64,000 bases of DNA from Nemertoderma westbladi (Eukaryota; Xenacoelomorpha; Nemertodermatida; Nemertodermatidae), in contig JAUCBJ010006631.1 in NCBI GenBank assembly GCA_032718475.1, forward strand, positions 26,448-90,447. Reading direction: 5' to 3'. This document shows positions 44,443 to 58,303 of the stretch, in pieces. Made by a program: the position numbers and the translations under genes. The notes under the pieces were generated by a model, which saw only the letters and a list, made by a program, of their open reading frames with translations, was not told where the DNA came from and did not search any database. Position 1 is the stretch's first letter. Every line of letters starts with the position of its first letter.

Positions 44443-45075
44443 TATATGTAGATAGATAGATAGATAGATCGATTTATTTATACATTATGTAAAAACAATA
44501 ACAAATACACCAAACAATGTACCGGTATAAAGGTATTGTCCAACATAACATATAGGATTACCCCTAAAGCTTTGCAGCTTATTTCCAAGGGGGTCCTTTA
44601 TGTTACTTGGTTACAAATACAATATTACACTACGCTAACCTAAAACCAATATAAAACGTAATTACACTATGTACATGTACAACTTTACCGAGAGCGTGAC
44701 AATGCCCGACTCAATGATAAAGATGTACAGTAATGTACAGAACAATTAATTATAAAACGTAATTACAGTATAAATAGTAAATAATTAATAAACTAATAAC
44801 TTACTGTAGGACTATTGTACCTATTTTTACATTGCACACGGAGGTGAGATTTAACTGCAGATTTAAAAGAATGTATTGAATTTATAATAGGTCATGCGTT
44901 AGGTTCCAAAGAGCTTTAGGTCCCATTGCCAGAGAGCGTGAGGTCACATTGCCATTTAAAGGAGCAGGTTAGTAAAGAAACAGGTTACAGAGGCGTGTTG
45001 GGGAACCAAAACAATAAACGAAAGCTAACACATGTGTTTTGTATTTGTACTTTATTATTTAGGTCGTTGGTCTTT
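44443..45075. other. Intergenic with GATA microsatellite
   Basis: A short (GATA)n lies at about 44452-44470. Sequence near 44570-44600 resembles the SINE-relic region near 4600. No gene seen. Confidence 0.6.
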
Positions 45076-45192
45076 GTGGGGCGAGCCACGAAGTTGGCGG
45101 AGCCTTAGCGAATTGACACTGTTAGGGGGTTGGTCAATTTATGCAAATAGTTGTCGTCGTCGTCGTCGTCGTTGTCGTCGTCGTCTTCGTCG

Positions 45193-45224
<32 letters not shown>

Positions 45225-46438
45225 GTCGTTACGATTTTGACATGCTAATAACTTTGTCGGATTTAAAGCTGCCAAGTTGAAAATTTGTAGGTATCAATAT
45301 GAGCAAAAGTTGAGATTTTTGAGAGACTTTCAGACACCATCAGTGCAATGGTCTCCCGCTAGAGGGCCACATGTCTAAACATTAAATGCCCTCCCATTTC
45401 TTTGCTTTTAATCCGTTTAAGCTGAAACTTGGCAGATATGTATTAGACCATTAGCTGTGACTTTCAAAGGAGGCGAATCCATCTGCAGTTCTCCAGTCTG
45501 CCGCTGGAGGGCCAAAGGTCTGAAAGTGAAATCGTTGTCGTCGTTACGATTTTGACATGCTAATAACTTTGTCGGATTTAAAGCTGCCAAGTTGAAAATT
45601 TGTAGGTATCAATATGAGCAAAAGTTGAGATTTTTGAGAGACTTTCAGACACCATCAGTGCAATGGTCTCCCGCTAGAGGGCCACATGTCTAAACATTAA
45701 ATGCCCTCCCATTTCTTTGCTTTTAATCCGTTTAAGCTGAAACTTGGCAGATATGTATTAGACCATTAGCTGTGACTTTCAAAGGAGGCGAATCCATCTG
45801 CAGTTCTCCAGTCTGCCGCTAGAGGGCCAAATGTCTGAAAGTGAAATCATTGTCGTCGTTATGATATTGACATGCTTATAACTTAGTCGAATTTAAAGCT
45901 GCCAAGTTGAAAATTTGTTTTGTTGAAAATCAGTTCAACAGTCACCCGCTATAGGACTATTTTATGCCTGAAAGTGAATAGATTCTCCCGTCTCATTGAT
46001 TTTAATCAGTTTAAGCTGAATCTTGCCATATATTCTGGACCACATGCTGCATCTTTGTGGGGGGGGGGGGGGGGGGGGGGGAGATTTAATCGGTCTGCCG
46101 CTATACGACGAAATTTCTGAAAGTGAGATCCGTCTCTCATTTCGTTATCCGTTATTCAAGATGAAACTTGGCCGATGTACGTATGTACTATTCATCCATA
46201 GGCTGTGTCTTTGTGGGGCTGGAGACCCTAATCCATCTTCAGTTCTCACTATAACGCTAGAGTCAGAAATGTCTGAATAGAAATGAAAGAGGTAAAAAGT
46301 GATTAGGCGAAATCTGCTTAAAATTTGCTAATACAGTAATACTTTCGAATTAGTACTTAAATTAAATTTAAGTCACGTGCTGCGCGAAGGCCCCACTTCG
46401 TGTTTTGTAGTCACGCAACACTGCGGTGTTGCGTGGGG
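45076..46438 (+). mobile_element. Pearl/Helentron-like element with expanded core repeats
   Basis: Left end GTGGGGCGAGCCACGAAG; right end GTGCTGCGCGAAGGCCCCAC at 46377-46396, the same ends as at 4805-5247. Inside: a GTC/GTT microsatellite (about 45152-45230), then a 315-bp unit at 45231 and 45546 (near-identical) and a diverged third from about 45860. Each 315-bp unit has two ~150-bp cores with CTGCCGCTAGAGGGCC. A 23-base G-run lies at 46059-46081. Just beyond is a perfect hairpin, CACGCAACAC/GTGTTGCGTG (46412-46435), reminiscent of a Helitron 3' hairpin. Confidence 0.7.
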
Positions 46439-47577
46439 GCCACCAATCCACCCACCCACACTCAACTCCCAACTTCCTGGACACTAGGATACTGAGTGAA
46501 AGCGTCTGAAACTACTACAGGAACACCATGACTAGCGACTAGGGACTGGCGCCCTTGAATATGTAAACTGTAGTACCTACTGTACCACCTACCTTAAATT
46601 GACCTGTGGGACCAGTCCATTATTAGTGAGGTCGGCATTTCTCTTTATCCTGCCGCTCTCTTTGTATTACAATATCATACAGCTAACCAATGGCAATGGT
46701 CTACCCCCAGTGCGGGAAAGACAAGCTGGCTACCATTGAAATGAATAGGGGAAGGATAATATGGTGTGTTCGTGTTCCCATCCTAATGTCTGTCGTCTTG
46801 GCTCAGCTAAGCTTTAACAGAGCCACAGCCTACAATAGAGCTTTACCTAAATACACTTCCAGTGAGCCAAGCAGTAGTGGCGGGTCAGCTCCAAAATGCC
46901 CATGTAGGATTTCTTCGAAAAAGGACCAATTGGTTGAGTTACGAGTTACAGAGAAAAAGTATTCATGATTAGATTTTGCTTTGAACAGGAGAAACAGTAC
47001 CTTCTTGTATAGTTCATATGTGTACATGTGTTAATTATTAGCGTTGGGCTTATTTCTATGTATTTTTGCCTGTATTCTATGTATGTCACGTGAAAACATG
47101 CAAGGCCACTAGCGTCCAGTTTAAAAAAATGAAAACAGGATTCACATTCCGAATTATCTACTAATTCCCCCCCCCCCCCCATGCACACTCAACTCACCAT
47201 ATAGGCCCAAGTATGATTCACACATGACCTTACATAGCCATCACACCTCTCCTGAGCCACGGTAAATAATATTAAATCCAGCGAACTTCTAATTAACTCC
47301 AGCGAAATTAATTATCAATATATTAATTATATTCAACGCAGATACACAGATAAAACACAATAATTATTTATTACATGGGAAAAATAGTTAAAATGTTTTC
47401 ACTATTAATTCTCGAGGCATTATATTTACCGTGTGCGAGCGAGGTTAATAAAGGGTCAAGAAAATATTGAAAATAAAAATGTTCTATGTTTACCTTACAA
47501 AATGAAAAATAAACGTGCGAAATATAAAACAGTAGAGTCCTACTCGAACGGAACGGAACCGTCCGGGGTTTGTTTTT
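46439..47577. other. Intergenic, no supported gene
   Basis: A 92-codon open frame at 46690-46968 has no recognisable motif. A C-run is at 47166-47180. Confidence 0.5.
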
Positions 47578-49840
47578 ACAGTGTCGTTTAAACATAGTTT
47601 AAAGTAAGCTATGTTTTTGACAGTGTCGTTTAAACATAGTTTAAAGTAAGCGATGTTTTTACAGTGTCGTTTAAACATAGTTTAAAGTAAGCTATGTTTT
47701 TGCAGTGTTTTGTCCAATCAAATGCGTTGTTGACAATATCTGCAATTAGTAAATAGATCACGAGAGGGCGCTGTTGAGCAATTGTTGTATTCCAGTATTC
47801 GATCAGCAAAATCGAATTTCTGATATGAAGGGTACACGGTACGGACAGTACGGGGTAATTCCATCCAAATTCGATAAATCACGGTGGCATGGGGTCATTG
47901 ATTTCGTTTATTTTTGGATATATGGTCGGAAATGGTATAAAATGACACCTGATGAAATATTTCTAATGATGGTGTATTGGTTTTCGAGATATTGCAGTTC
48001 AAAGTTTGCGATTTATTCGAACATATCCCCATTGAAATCTACAGGAAATCTTTCTGACTAGAGGGTGGAGTGTCATTTTATGTTTATTGTACACATAAAT
48101 AGGTCTCATACACATTAAAACCATGAATAAATACCACCCACTTGTCAGACCAACTTTTCTATATGGGCAAAGATTGGACTTTTCGACAAATTTTGTCTTT
48201 TTGAGGCTTGAGTTAGAGTGGTCTGATTAGTGGGTAGCCCAAAACATTTAGTAAATAGTTAGATATACCAAAGGGGGGTTCTGTGGTACAGTTTTCATGT
48301 ACCGCCAGCAAGTCAGACTTCCATACCATCATCTGGAAAATTGAAACTTTAAAAAATTGCCATACTTCAGAACATCACTGCAAGCGTCTGATAAAAGATG
48401 GGTGCTTGAAATGAATCATGAGTAGTAACATGGATAAGGGAAACATGCATGACAAGTTTCGGATCCCACCCATGCCTTCTTCAGTATATATTATTTAATT
48501 TAAAAGTTCAACTTTCAAAATTAATCATAACCAGCACACATTAAGTATTTAAATGTTTTAGACACAATAAAGGCTGTTTTTTTCACCACCCACTTGTCAG
48601 ATATTTTATGTGTAACAAACAAAGGTAAATAACTTTCACATATTATTGACTAATTTCCATACCCAATGAAGTATATACCTTCCGATACTATTAATTATGA
48701 TATCATAATAGAAAGAAAAGCTGTGGAAGAGTAAAGCTTTGCGAGGATAATTTGCTCGTAATGTGACAATTATTATATTTATTTAAATTTATTGTTTTGT
48801 AGATTACCTCGCCATCGTCTGATTGCTTTGGTTGCTGGTTGGTGTTTAATACTGTAATAGACTCCATCGCCATCGTATCAAACAAGTTTAATGGGCCAAA
48901 ATATTATGTTTTCTTAAATAGGCACCTTTTTAATTAAAACTATATTAGTTATAAATAAAACCAAAATGTTTTATCACCATTTCATTAAGTCGATGTTTCT
49001 CTAGAACTTCCAATTTCACCATGTATTTGTCATGAACTAGCAAATACAATGGCCCAATAGGTGAATAATACACCAACAACAGCTGCATTGGTAACATACT
49101 ATTACAAGACAGAAGAATTACATTCGGTTATGTGTTGTAGATGATTGTGGCCAATACTTTATATATTTACTACAATACTATTATATTTAAGTTTGAAAAT
49201 GTCTCATCTTCTGAAATTTGTTGGCACCTCCGTATTAGGCTCTCAATTTCCGAGATGAAATTTTCGGATGCCGTACGTACTGCAGTGTAACTACTGTATA
49301 CTGTTAACCGTACTGTCCGTACCGTGTACCCTACATATCAGAAATTTGATTTAGCTGTTCAAATACTGGAATACAACAATTGCTCAACAGCGCCCTCTTG
49401 TGATCTATTTACTAATTGCAGCTATTGTCAACAATGCATTTGATTGGATAAAACACTGCAAAAACATAGCTTACTATGTTTAAACTAAACTAAACTATGT
49501 TTAAACGAGACTGTAAAAACATCGCTTACTTTAAACTATGTTTAAACGACACTGTAAAAACATCGCTTACTTTAAACTATATTACTGCAAACAATTTTAA
49601 GCAATGTTGGAACAGAACTGCAATTAAATACCTTATTTAAAGCGATTTATTACAGTCAACTACATAAACATAGCTTACTTTTAAGCGATGTTTTAACAGA
49701 ACTTGTAAAAAATACCTTACTTTTAAGCGATTTATTAAAGTCAACTACATAAGCATAGCTTACTTTTAAGCGATGTATAAATTCAAATGAAATAAAATAC
49801 CATACTTTTAAGCGATGCTTATAAATATAAGCTAATGAAA
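47578..49840. mobile_element. Inverted-repeat element with subterminal arrays
   Basis: Arms of about 280 bp at 47578-47857 and 49303-49580 are inverted copies. The left outer part has three ~42-bp units (GTTTAAACATAGTTTAAAGTAAGC). The right side has the reverse units plus related TAGCTTACTTTTAAGCGATG units to about 49840. The interior (47858-49302) has no convincing gene. It looks like a non-autonomous foldback-type transposon. Confidence 0.75.
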
Positions 49841-49889
49841 AATGTAAGGTACACATTTGTAATTCTAAGGTATTTTGGCTCAAATCAGA

Positions 49890-52800
49890 CGCCATAAACC
49901 CCCACTTACTAATTGGAATGCCTCACAACTTTGTTCCTTACCACCCATGCGTGATAATGATTTAAAGGTATTTAGGCAGACTATGGATGCTTTTGAAAGT
50001 TCGCTAAGTGAAATACGCCAACTTTCAGTTTAAATTCGGGAGGAACCAACAAGAGAGGAACCTTCGACTTCTACTGATTTAACTTCTCTCCTTTTGGCTC
50101 CACTTCTTCTGCAAAAACTTCCTTCCTTCTGATCTAGTTATGGTATGGAATCGCAATCATTCTTCTGATCGGTTTAACCTAGATTTATTGCTAGAATTCA
50201 TTCCTAAGGAGTTGGAGTCAAGGGAATCGGTTGAGTTTACTTCTAAACCATATGCATCAACCCAAGTGGTTAGAACTTCAATAGGACCGAAATTCCCTAC
50301 AACAAATTCCAAATCACATGCGGCTACAGGGTCTTTTGTTGTGCATGAGTCAATCCCAAAGTCAAATGCTTGCATATTTTGCCATACTAAACCAATTCAT
50401 CGGTTTAAGGACTGTTCTGTTTATCTATCTAAGCAAATCGAGGAACGGCTTAAAATACTTAGGCTTAGTAATATTTGTACAAACTGTTTTGGCAATCATG
50501 GTACCAAGGACTGCAAATCCTCAACTGGATGCTACTCCTGTGGGAAAAGACATAATACTTTATTGTGTTTTAAGAGGTCCCGTGAGTTAGCACAAGGATC
50601 AACCCCAGTGCATAAACCCTCTTCCCATACAACTACTTCTGCAGTTCTGCCATGTATACCTATAGCTCCATCCATTTCACCACCTCAGTCCCATGGGGGT
50701 CCTCCAGCGGTACCAAATTCCAGGGAGGCTTCTAGCCAGCCACCTCATTTTCATTGGGGTCCGACCTCAACTTCCTGGGGTGTTTCCAATAATCATAATA
50801 ACTCTATTGTTTCAGATACCCCAACCCAGGCTGAAAACTTTTCAGTGTTTGTCAAGTTGGCAATGGCTTTTATAGTTCCACCAGATAATAACCATGGTGG
50901 CTACTGGATTCATGTGTATTTGGACGATGGTTCAAAACATTCATACATTCGAACTGACTTGGCTAGTGAATTAGACTTACCCATTATTGAATCCCGAGTA
51001 ATGTCCACTGGCTCATTTGGTAATATAGTACAAACTAATCAATCAAATTTAGTCACTTTCAATTTATTCAGCCAATTCTCTCAAGATTTTGTATCTTTAT
51101 CTGCCTGGACGGCAGATAAGCTTTGTCCAACTATGAAACAGGAAAAGTTATATTCACTCCCTCAGTCTGTATCACATTTAGGTGAATGGGCTGACAATTT
51201 GAATGGTGGTAATCGCGATATTTCAATTATTATAGGAGTCTCAGACAACATATGGTCTGTAACTGACTCGGTACATAAATTTCCAAATAGCCCCACTGTT
51301 GTCAATACATTTTTTGGTAACGTTTTTTCGGGGCCTTATCGCTCTAATCCCTCTCTTCCTACGGATATTTCCCCATCAATGTATATTTCAGAAATCCCTG
51401 ATAACTCGATTGAACAGTTATGGAATTTAGAGGCAGTTGGGGTAAAAGAACAAAATGTAGATTGTAATCCTTACCCACCACCAGTAGTTTCCCAAGAAGA
51501 ATTCCCTCATTACCGTTTGCCTTTTAAAGGCATACAACGGCCCTCCACTAACTTCCCTTCTGTATTTGCAATTCAGCCGAAGGTGTTTTCCAGACTTAAC
51601 ATTAATGATAAAAATGTTTATGGTGAGAAATTGCGTAAACTTATTGCGGATGGCATTATTGAACCAGCCACTTCCGATAGCCATGAAGGTTTTTTTTCCC
51701 CCTCACCATTTGGTATATTCCTCCAATAAATACCGTATTGTCTTTAATGGTTCTTCTAGAGACTACAATGGAGTTACTTTAAACTCTTGTTTAGACCCAG
51801 GACCCAATTTGTTAACCTCATTTTGTTCGTCTTCACCCTCATGTTGTTATGGGGGATGTTGAAGCAGCATTTCATCAAGTTGCTATCCATCCTGATGATC
51901 GTAAATGGGTTAAGTTGAGATGGAATGGGTGTGATTATCAATTTAAATTTGTTCCCTTTGGTTTAAACTCCAGTTCCTTCCTACTCCATTCGACTATCCA
52001 TTTCCATGTTTCATCAGAAGCTCCACCTACTTTCAATGATGAAATTATAGAATCTTTATATTGTGATGATGTAATTCATTCTGATGATAGTTATGAGCGG
52101 GCTGGTTGGTTTATCACTGAAACAGCTGCTCTACTTTCAAGTGCAGGTATGAACCTTCGCATTGTTGATAATACAACTAAGATACTCGGCCTTCCTTGGA
52201 ACACTTCCACAGACACACTCTATATAGATACTTCCAGTATTCTTATTTGTCTAGTTATATGTCGCAGAGATGTCATAAAGGCTGTGGCACGTATTTATGA
52301 CCCACTGGGTTTGAAATGTCCTTGGACTCTTCTTGGTAGGATCATCCTTCAACTTAGCTGGAAATCTAAACTCAACTGGGATGATCCTCTGCCTGATGAT
52401 CTCCTTAAATTATGGAATAATTGGGCATCAGACTGTGGTATTCGTGTTTATTTCCCCCGGTGTGTTTACATATCCAACATTTCGGAATTGTTTATATTCT
52501 GTGATGCATCAAGAAAGGCTTACGCATTTTGGGCTTATATTGTAAATCCAAACTCCTTGCCTACTTTGTATTTTGGGAAGGCAAGGGCTGGTCCGATTAA
52601 ACCAACAACATTGTCTGTTCCACGACTTGAATTAATGGCAACAGTTCTTGGGGCTAATTTCGCCAACCATGTCACAAATAAAATTTTCCATCCAAAGCAA
52701 ATCCCCCTTCACTTATTTTCTGATGCTCTTTGTGTGCTAAATTGGATTCGTAAAGGTCCCAACAAGCGTGATATCTTCGTCTATAACCGAGTTCAAACTA

Positions 52801-54490
52801 TAGTAAAAGTAACAGATCCTACATTTTGGCACTATGTACCAACAGACCTAAATCCGACTGATATTCCATCAAGGGGCTGTTCTCTCTCCCATTTGGCTAC
52901 TTGTGATCAATACCTACATGGACCTCATTTTATAACAAAGCCACATTCAGAGTGGCCATTGATTTGATGGTCTTTGATTTGCTTGAAATCATATTCAGGC
53001 TTTTGGAAACCTGTCCACATCCTCGCTTGGATATTTAGATATATAAACAACCTACGCCATTGATTCTAAAATATCTGGACCATTAACCTTCATTGAGAAG
53101 CAGCATTCATTGAATTTATTAATTCGTATAGAACAGCGTAAAACTTACAGTGTAGAGGTTAGGGTGTTAGAGTCAAACCCTTCCTCAAGCGTCTCTCAAC
53201 AATCCCCTATTCATAAACTCCGCCCAATAATAGAAAATGGGATATTAAAATCCCAACCCCGAACTAGAGAGAATCCTAGAATTATACTACCAAAGAGCAG
53301 TGATCTAACCAAATTGATTGTTCTCCATATTCATGAAAGCCTAATGCATCAAGGTGCCAGTGGCACACTGGAGCCACACTGGCTCAAATTAATCTGAAAT
53401 ATTCCATTCCAGGTGGACGTTCATTGGTTCGTAAACTTCTACATAATGAATGTCATAAATGTAAACGGTATCGAGCATTACCATATAAGGCTAGTGAATC
53501 GTTATTACAACCTTTTCGTTGTCAACCTTTAGTTCCCTTCCAGTGTATGGGTATTGATTTCTTTGGTAACTTACGTTCCGATGATAGGGATAAATTACCA
53601 TGTTTATTGGCTACATGCACTTCAACTCGTGCCATCCACTTAGAGCTTTGTGATAATGGATCAGCTTTTCATACACATTTGGCTCTTAGAAAGGTATTCG
53701 CTCGCCGGCTTCGCCCATTTACAGAGGTGGAGATTCATTCCAACAATGCAAAGACCTTTAAGAAAATCTCACACTTGAGATTTCCTCATCATAGTACTGT
53801 TTGGCGATTTATTCCTGCTCATAGCTGAGGTGGGAAATGGTTGCTAATTCGAGACCTCTAACTTCTGTTAGTTCAGATCCTAATGCTTTTAACATAATCA
53901 CACCAAGTGATTTCTTATATGGTATCCCTCCTAAAGATGACAATGACATTGATCCCGCTGCTATAGATTCAGATAAATTGCGGCAGTGTTTATACTCCCA
54001 TGATCAAATCAGCCGCAGGTTTTGGAAGCTTTGGTCAACAGAATATTTGGCTTCTCTCCGTAACTGGCGTACTAAGAAATCACCTTCTCGTCTACCAAAT
54101 CTTAGTGACCTTGTGTTGGTTCATCAAGACAACTGTCCTCGGGGTCGATGGCCTTTATAGCCCAGGTTATAAAACCCTTTGTTGGTCCAGATGGCGAATG
54201 TCGGGCTACTGAGATACTTTTGAATGGCAAGAAAACGACACGGGCGGTTCATCTACTTATTCCACTTGAAGTCGACAATTGTTACAAGGTTCCTAACCGT
54301 GGGGGTAATGATCAACAACAAAAAACTCAGATGTCACCTGTATGTGTTGATAATGCTCAAGAAAACTCCATCGATAAAAGGGTTTGAGGTAAAAGGGAAT
54401 CTGTCCCTATTGATAGTAACCAATCTCCTTTAATTACCTCACGTGGTCGTATCTCTAAGAAACCTGATTATTTCGTAGCCCATTAGCTAT
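49890..54490 (+). pseudogene. Third BEL/Pao element, decayed gag-pol
   Basis: Order on the plus strand: remnant gag; Cys/His knuckles (CIFCHTKPIHRFKDC, CTNCFGNHGTKDC, CYSCGKRHNTLLC); aspartic protease (LDDGSKHSYI, catalytic motif altered); reverse transcriptase starting at 51.6 kb (frameshift near 51720, DVEAAFHQVAI at 51.86 kb, YCDD active site); RNase H (IFCDASRKAY); integrase zinc region and core (53.1-53.8 kb, frameshifts); C-terminal domain (53.84-54.25 kb). Main open segments are 50140-51729, 51849-52967, 53110-53397, 53424-53828 and 53837-54387. A purine-rich AAAAGGGAG near 54787 could precede a 3' LTR, but no matching 5' copy is found. No accessory ORF is seen. Confidence 0.88.
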
Positions 54491-55423
54491 GTGAACTATT
54501 GTCTTATTGTTTATATCAGAAACTAATACATACTGTATACGTGTAGCCTTTCGGTTGGTGTTGGGTTTTTTTGTACCTACCAATCCCATATTTGGATTGC
54601 AGTATTTAAGTATATTTTATACGCACATGCTGGTTTCCCAACGGTATGTTTTTTTCCTCACCCTATGTAGTTTAATATGTCTATATTGGTCGTATATATG
54701 CTGTACTACATACAATTTATTGTTGTACGAAATTAAATTAAATAAATATTATCTATCCTCAATCCAACTCAGGACTAAATGGTTCTCAAAAGGGAGAATA
54801 TAACAAATGCCAATATAATACATGTTGGTTAAGTAGAGTACCGTAATGCTCTACCAGTAGGCAATTAAGAGGTCTCTTGTTATACAGACCTACTTGGTCC
54901 TGACTTAATTTAGCAATAAATAAACTTAGCAATGTTCAAGGTACTTCACTCTAAATGGATTTTAATTTATTTTCATGGTAACTCAATTTCACATGACGAA
55001 ACATTTCAGAAGGTCATTATTTGCTTGTTGCCATGGTTACAGAGAGGCTTCCAACCCCTTTCAATGGAGCAACTACTAGAAATGAAGAGAGGGACATATT
55101 CTTATAATGTTATATGATTTTTGCGGATGGGGAATACATACTATATTAATTAGGCAACAACGGTTTCATGGCAACCTGGTTTTGAAAATTTCCACAATCG
55201 ATTTTCTGATGGCGATTTAGTGGGGATAGGTAAGGGTTATAATTCTGTAGGAGTATTGGAAAATGATGTTTTGCAAATGAATGTTTTAGAACATGTTAAC
55301 ATACTACTACTATGTCGATTGAACTCGGACAGTAGAAATGAGATCCTTCCAGGCTTCCCGATTCTCCATAGTTATCGCAATTTCGTTTCTCTCAAGTTCA
55401 GTATCCATTTCAAGTTGATATAT
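54491..55423. other. 3' flank of the third BEL element
   Basis: AT-rich, no supported gene. It may contain a solo or unmatched 3' LTR. Confidence 0.4.
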
Positions 55424-56130
55424 TTATGTTATGGCTGGTCGTCCACGACTACGCTTTCCATGAGTTGGTTGCCAGAAAAGTAGAACTGGTATGTCCTCGT
55501 CTTTACTTCGCCAGCAGTGCCCACTGAATCTTAATCTGCGTTCACGGAGGGTGGTTGATACAGGTGGTATTGTACCATAAAGCTCGGAGTTTGTCATGTG
55601 TTGTCTCCAGCTGATGTTTAGGTCTGCCCTTAGTAGTCTTGTGTAGCAACCATCAATCCGTTGTTCAAGTGATTTAGTCAGTGTCCGGGTCTCACCCCCG
55701 TATAAAAATAAACTTTCCACTGTGGCTCGAAAGAACTTAGTCTTCAGGTGTCTGGAGAGATCTGATTTCCAGATGGTATACATTTTTGACAGAGAAACCG
55801 AAGACTTTGCTTTCCTAACTTCTATGTACTTTTTGCTACTCTCTATCCATGATCCTAGGTACTGAAAGTCGTCGACATTCCTTAGTTGATTATTATCAAT
55901 GGTTGTCAAGTTTCCATTAACATTAAAAGTCATGAATTCGGTCTTGGTAGCATTTATATGCAATCCAACCTCCTTAGCAGCTCTCTCCACTTTATTTAGT
56001 ACTGTAGAAGCTGTACATCTGCTAGCGTATTAGAGAGAAGGTCGATGTCATCCGCAAATTCGGTGTCTGTGACTGTAGTTGCCGGATATCTACTACTTCT
56101 GCGTTCTTGAAGTGTGAATCCCAGATCTTA
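55424..56130 (-). pseudogene. RTE-like LINE fragment
   Basis: The 188-codon frame 55424-55990 gives the region after the RT active site, ending RRLRFSGHCWR...GKRSRGRP. A FADD-containing segment upstream (to about 56130) lies in another frame after a shift near 56010. Related to, but clearly different from, the LINE at 25.8 kb. Confidence 0.8.
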
Positions 56131-56523
56131 TGTTAACATGTTAGCTATCAATTAACTTTCTGGAACACATTTTTTGGTTCCAGAACATTTTTTCGTAAAA
56201 AATTAAATATTACAGGGATCGCCGTTATACACAACCTATTATATTATAAAAATTTTTAAAATAATTGGTATAATTTACCTTAATTACCTTACTCTATATT
56301 TGATATAATTAATATATTTTGTATTATTTTCGTATACATTATATAATTTGCTAATTTACCCCAATAGGGTTGGTGCGCGAAAAAATTGTTGGGCTTGAAA
56401 CATTCGAATAAGGGGTAAGAAGGTGCCCTGAATCGAGTGGCGGGGTGTGTTTTTTGTAAAAACACAAGGGAACGGTGGAAATGGCGGGTTTAAGTAAGCC
56501 TGGGAAGCCAATTTTGAAAATCA

Positions 56524-57148
56524 ATGTTAACGACATACTGACTAACAGGGGGTTGGTATGTATATATTAAATTAAATTAAAGGAAGAACAGGAGTCTTAC
56601 ACCCCCAATAAAAATATAGAATCAGGACATTTAGCCCAAAATATTTCTCGACCCCTAGGGTCATCGAAGAACAACAAACACACAAACACAAAACAAATAT
56701 AAATACATGCTAAACATACAGGTATGTGTCGCAACCCTAACCCTAAGCCTACCCGCCATGCACTAAATGATACCGTTAATAAACTGCACAATAGCTAAGC
56801 CTATATTATATAAGAAAATATATGACAATTTTGTCGCCGTGAAAGGGGTATGACTGAGGCAAAAATAATTAATTTGTGAAAATATGGATGCGTTTCAGTG
56901 TCTTGGACCAGTACGCGCTAATCCTCGACACCTCGTCAGCTGGACAGGGAATTAGCCAAGCCTATCTATAATGCACCAATAACCTAAAATAATCGCACCA
57001 TCAACTCTGTTACCACCTAGCCCAAAACAGAAGTCAGACCACAGAACACAGGAACCCCATAGGCCTATGGTAAGTAAATATGTTACCAATGGGAAACTGG
57101 TGGAATGCTAGGGCACACACACAGTACAAAATTTAAATAAGATTTTAT
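56524..57148. repeat. 625-bp direct repeat, copy 1
   Basis: Starts ATGTTAACGACATACTGAC and is nearly identical to 57199-57823, period 675. About 50 unrelated bases separate the copies. Both carry the same 64-codon chance ORF and a two-unit CCCTAA stretch. Confidence 0.95.
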
Positions 57149-57198
57149 GATTTGCAGTAATGTCGGAATTCTGCTCCACTTTCATAAGATGATAATTG

Positions 57199-57823
57199 AT
57201 GTTAACGACATACTGACTAACAGGGGGTTGGTATGTATATATTAAATTAAATTAAAGGAAGAACAGGAGTCTTACACCCCCAATAAAAATATAGAATCAG
57301 GACATTTAGCCCAAAATATTTCTTGACCCCTAGGGTCATCGAAGAACAACAAACACACAAACACAAAACAAATATAAATACATGCTAAACATACAGGTAT
57401 GTGTCGCAACCCTAACCCTAAGCCTACCCGCCATGCACTAAATGATACCGTTAATAAACTGCACAATAGCTAAGCCTATATTATATAAGAAAATATATGA
57501 CAATTTTGTCGCCATGAAAGGGGTATGACTGAGGCAAAAATAATTAATTTGTGAAAATATGGTTGCGTTTCAGTGTCTTGGACCAGTACGCGCTAATCCT
57601 CGACACCTCGTCAGCTGGACAGGGAATTAGCCAAGCCTATCTATAATGCACCAATGACCTAAAATAATCGCACCATCAACTCTGTTACCACCTAGCCCAA
57701 AACAGAAGTCAGACCACAGAACACAGGAACCCCATAGGCCTATGGTAAGTAAATATGTTACCAATGGGAAACTGGTGGAATGCTAGGGCACACACACAGT
57801 ACAAAATTTAAATAAGATTTTAT
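57199..57823. repeat. 625-bp direct repeat, copy 2
   Basis: Second copy, ending AAATAAGATTTTAT like the first. A handful of substitutions separate them. It could be two insertions of one short element or a tandem duplication. Confidence 0.95.
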
Positions 57824-58070
57824 ATACAGCTGTGATTGGCTGCTAAATATTTGACATCACTACGCAGTGCTCCAATAATTTCTTATATTGTTTTCTATGC
57901 CATTAATATATACATTTAATCTCAATCATTTCACACGCCCGTATATCAATTGAAAGCGGGGAATCTTGCGCGTCTTTTTACACCACAATTAATTAAATTC
58001 ATGATGACGAACATTGATTAAATTAATCAATTCACAATTATAAACTTGCAGATTGCCTGGCCTTGTATGC

Positions 58071-58303
58071 AAGCACTCAACCATTTAGCCCTAGCCACCT
58101 ATTACATTGCAGTATCGGATTAGGCCTAATGCTGTATTGTTGCTTAAGTTTATTAAGTTGAGTAAACCTCTGTACCACTCTTACACAACCGGTGACCGGT
58201 ACACATTTCAACTTAATTAACTTAAAGCTGCAATACTGTACAGCAATACTCCGATACTAATGCATAATGCAATAGGTTGATAGGGCTAAGTGGTTGAGTG
58301 CTT
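58071..58303. repeat. Imperfect inverted repeat, about 95-bp arms
   Basis: The left arm begins AAGCACTCAACC and the right arm ends GGTTGAGTGCTT. The arms match with small gaps through a GTATCGGA-type core and flank a GGTGACCGGT-containing centre. Confidence 0.75.

Noticed and set aside
46690-46968. 92-codon ORF
   Set aside because: No motif, no splice context, surrounded by repeats.
57410-57425. Telomere-like CCCTAA repeats
   Set aside because: Only two units, present in both copies of a dispersed repeat; not a telomere.
56597-57466. Pair of near-identical 64-codon ORFs
   Set aside because: They are carried by the 625-bp direct repeat; no coding signature.
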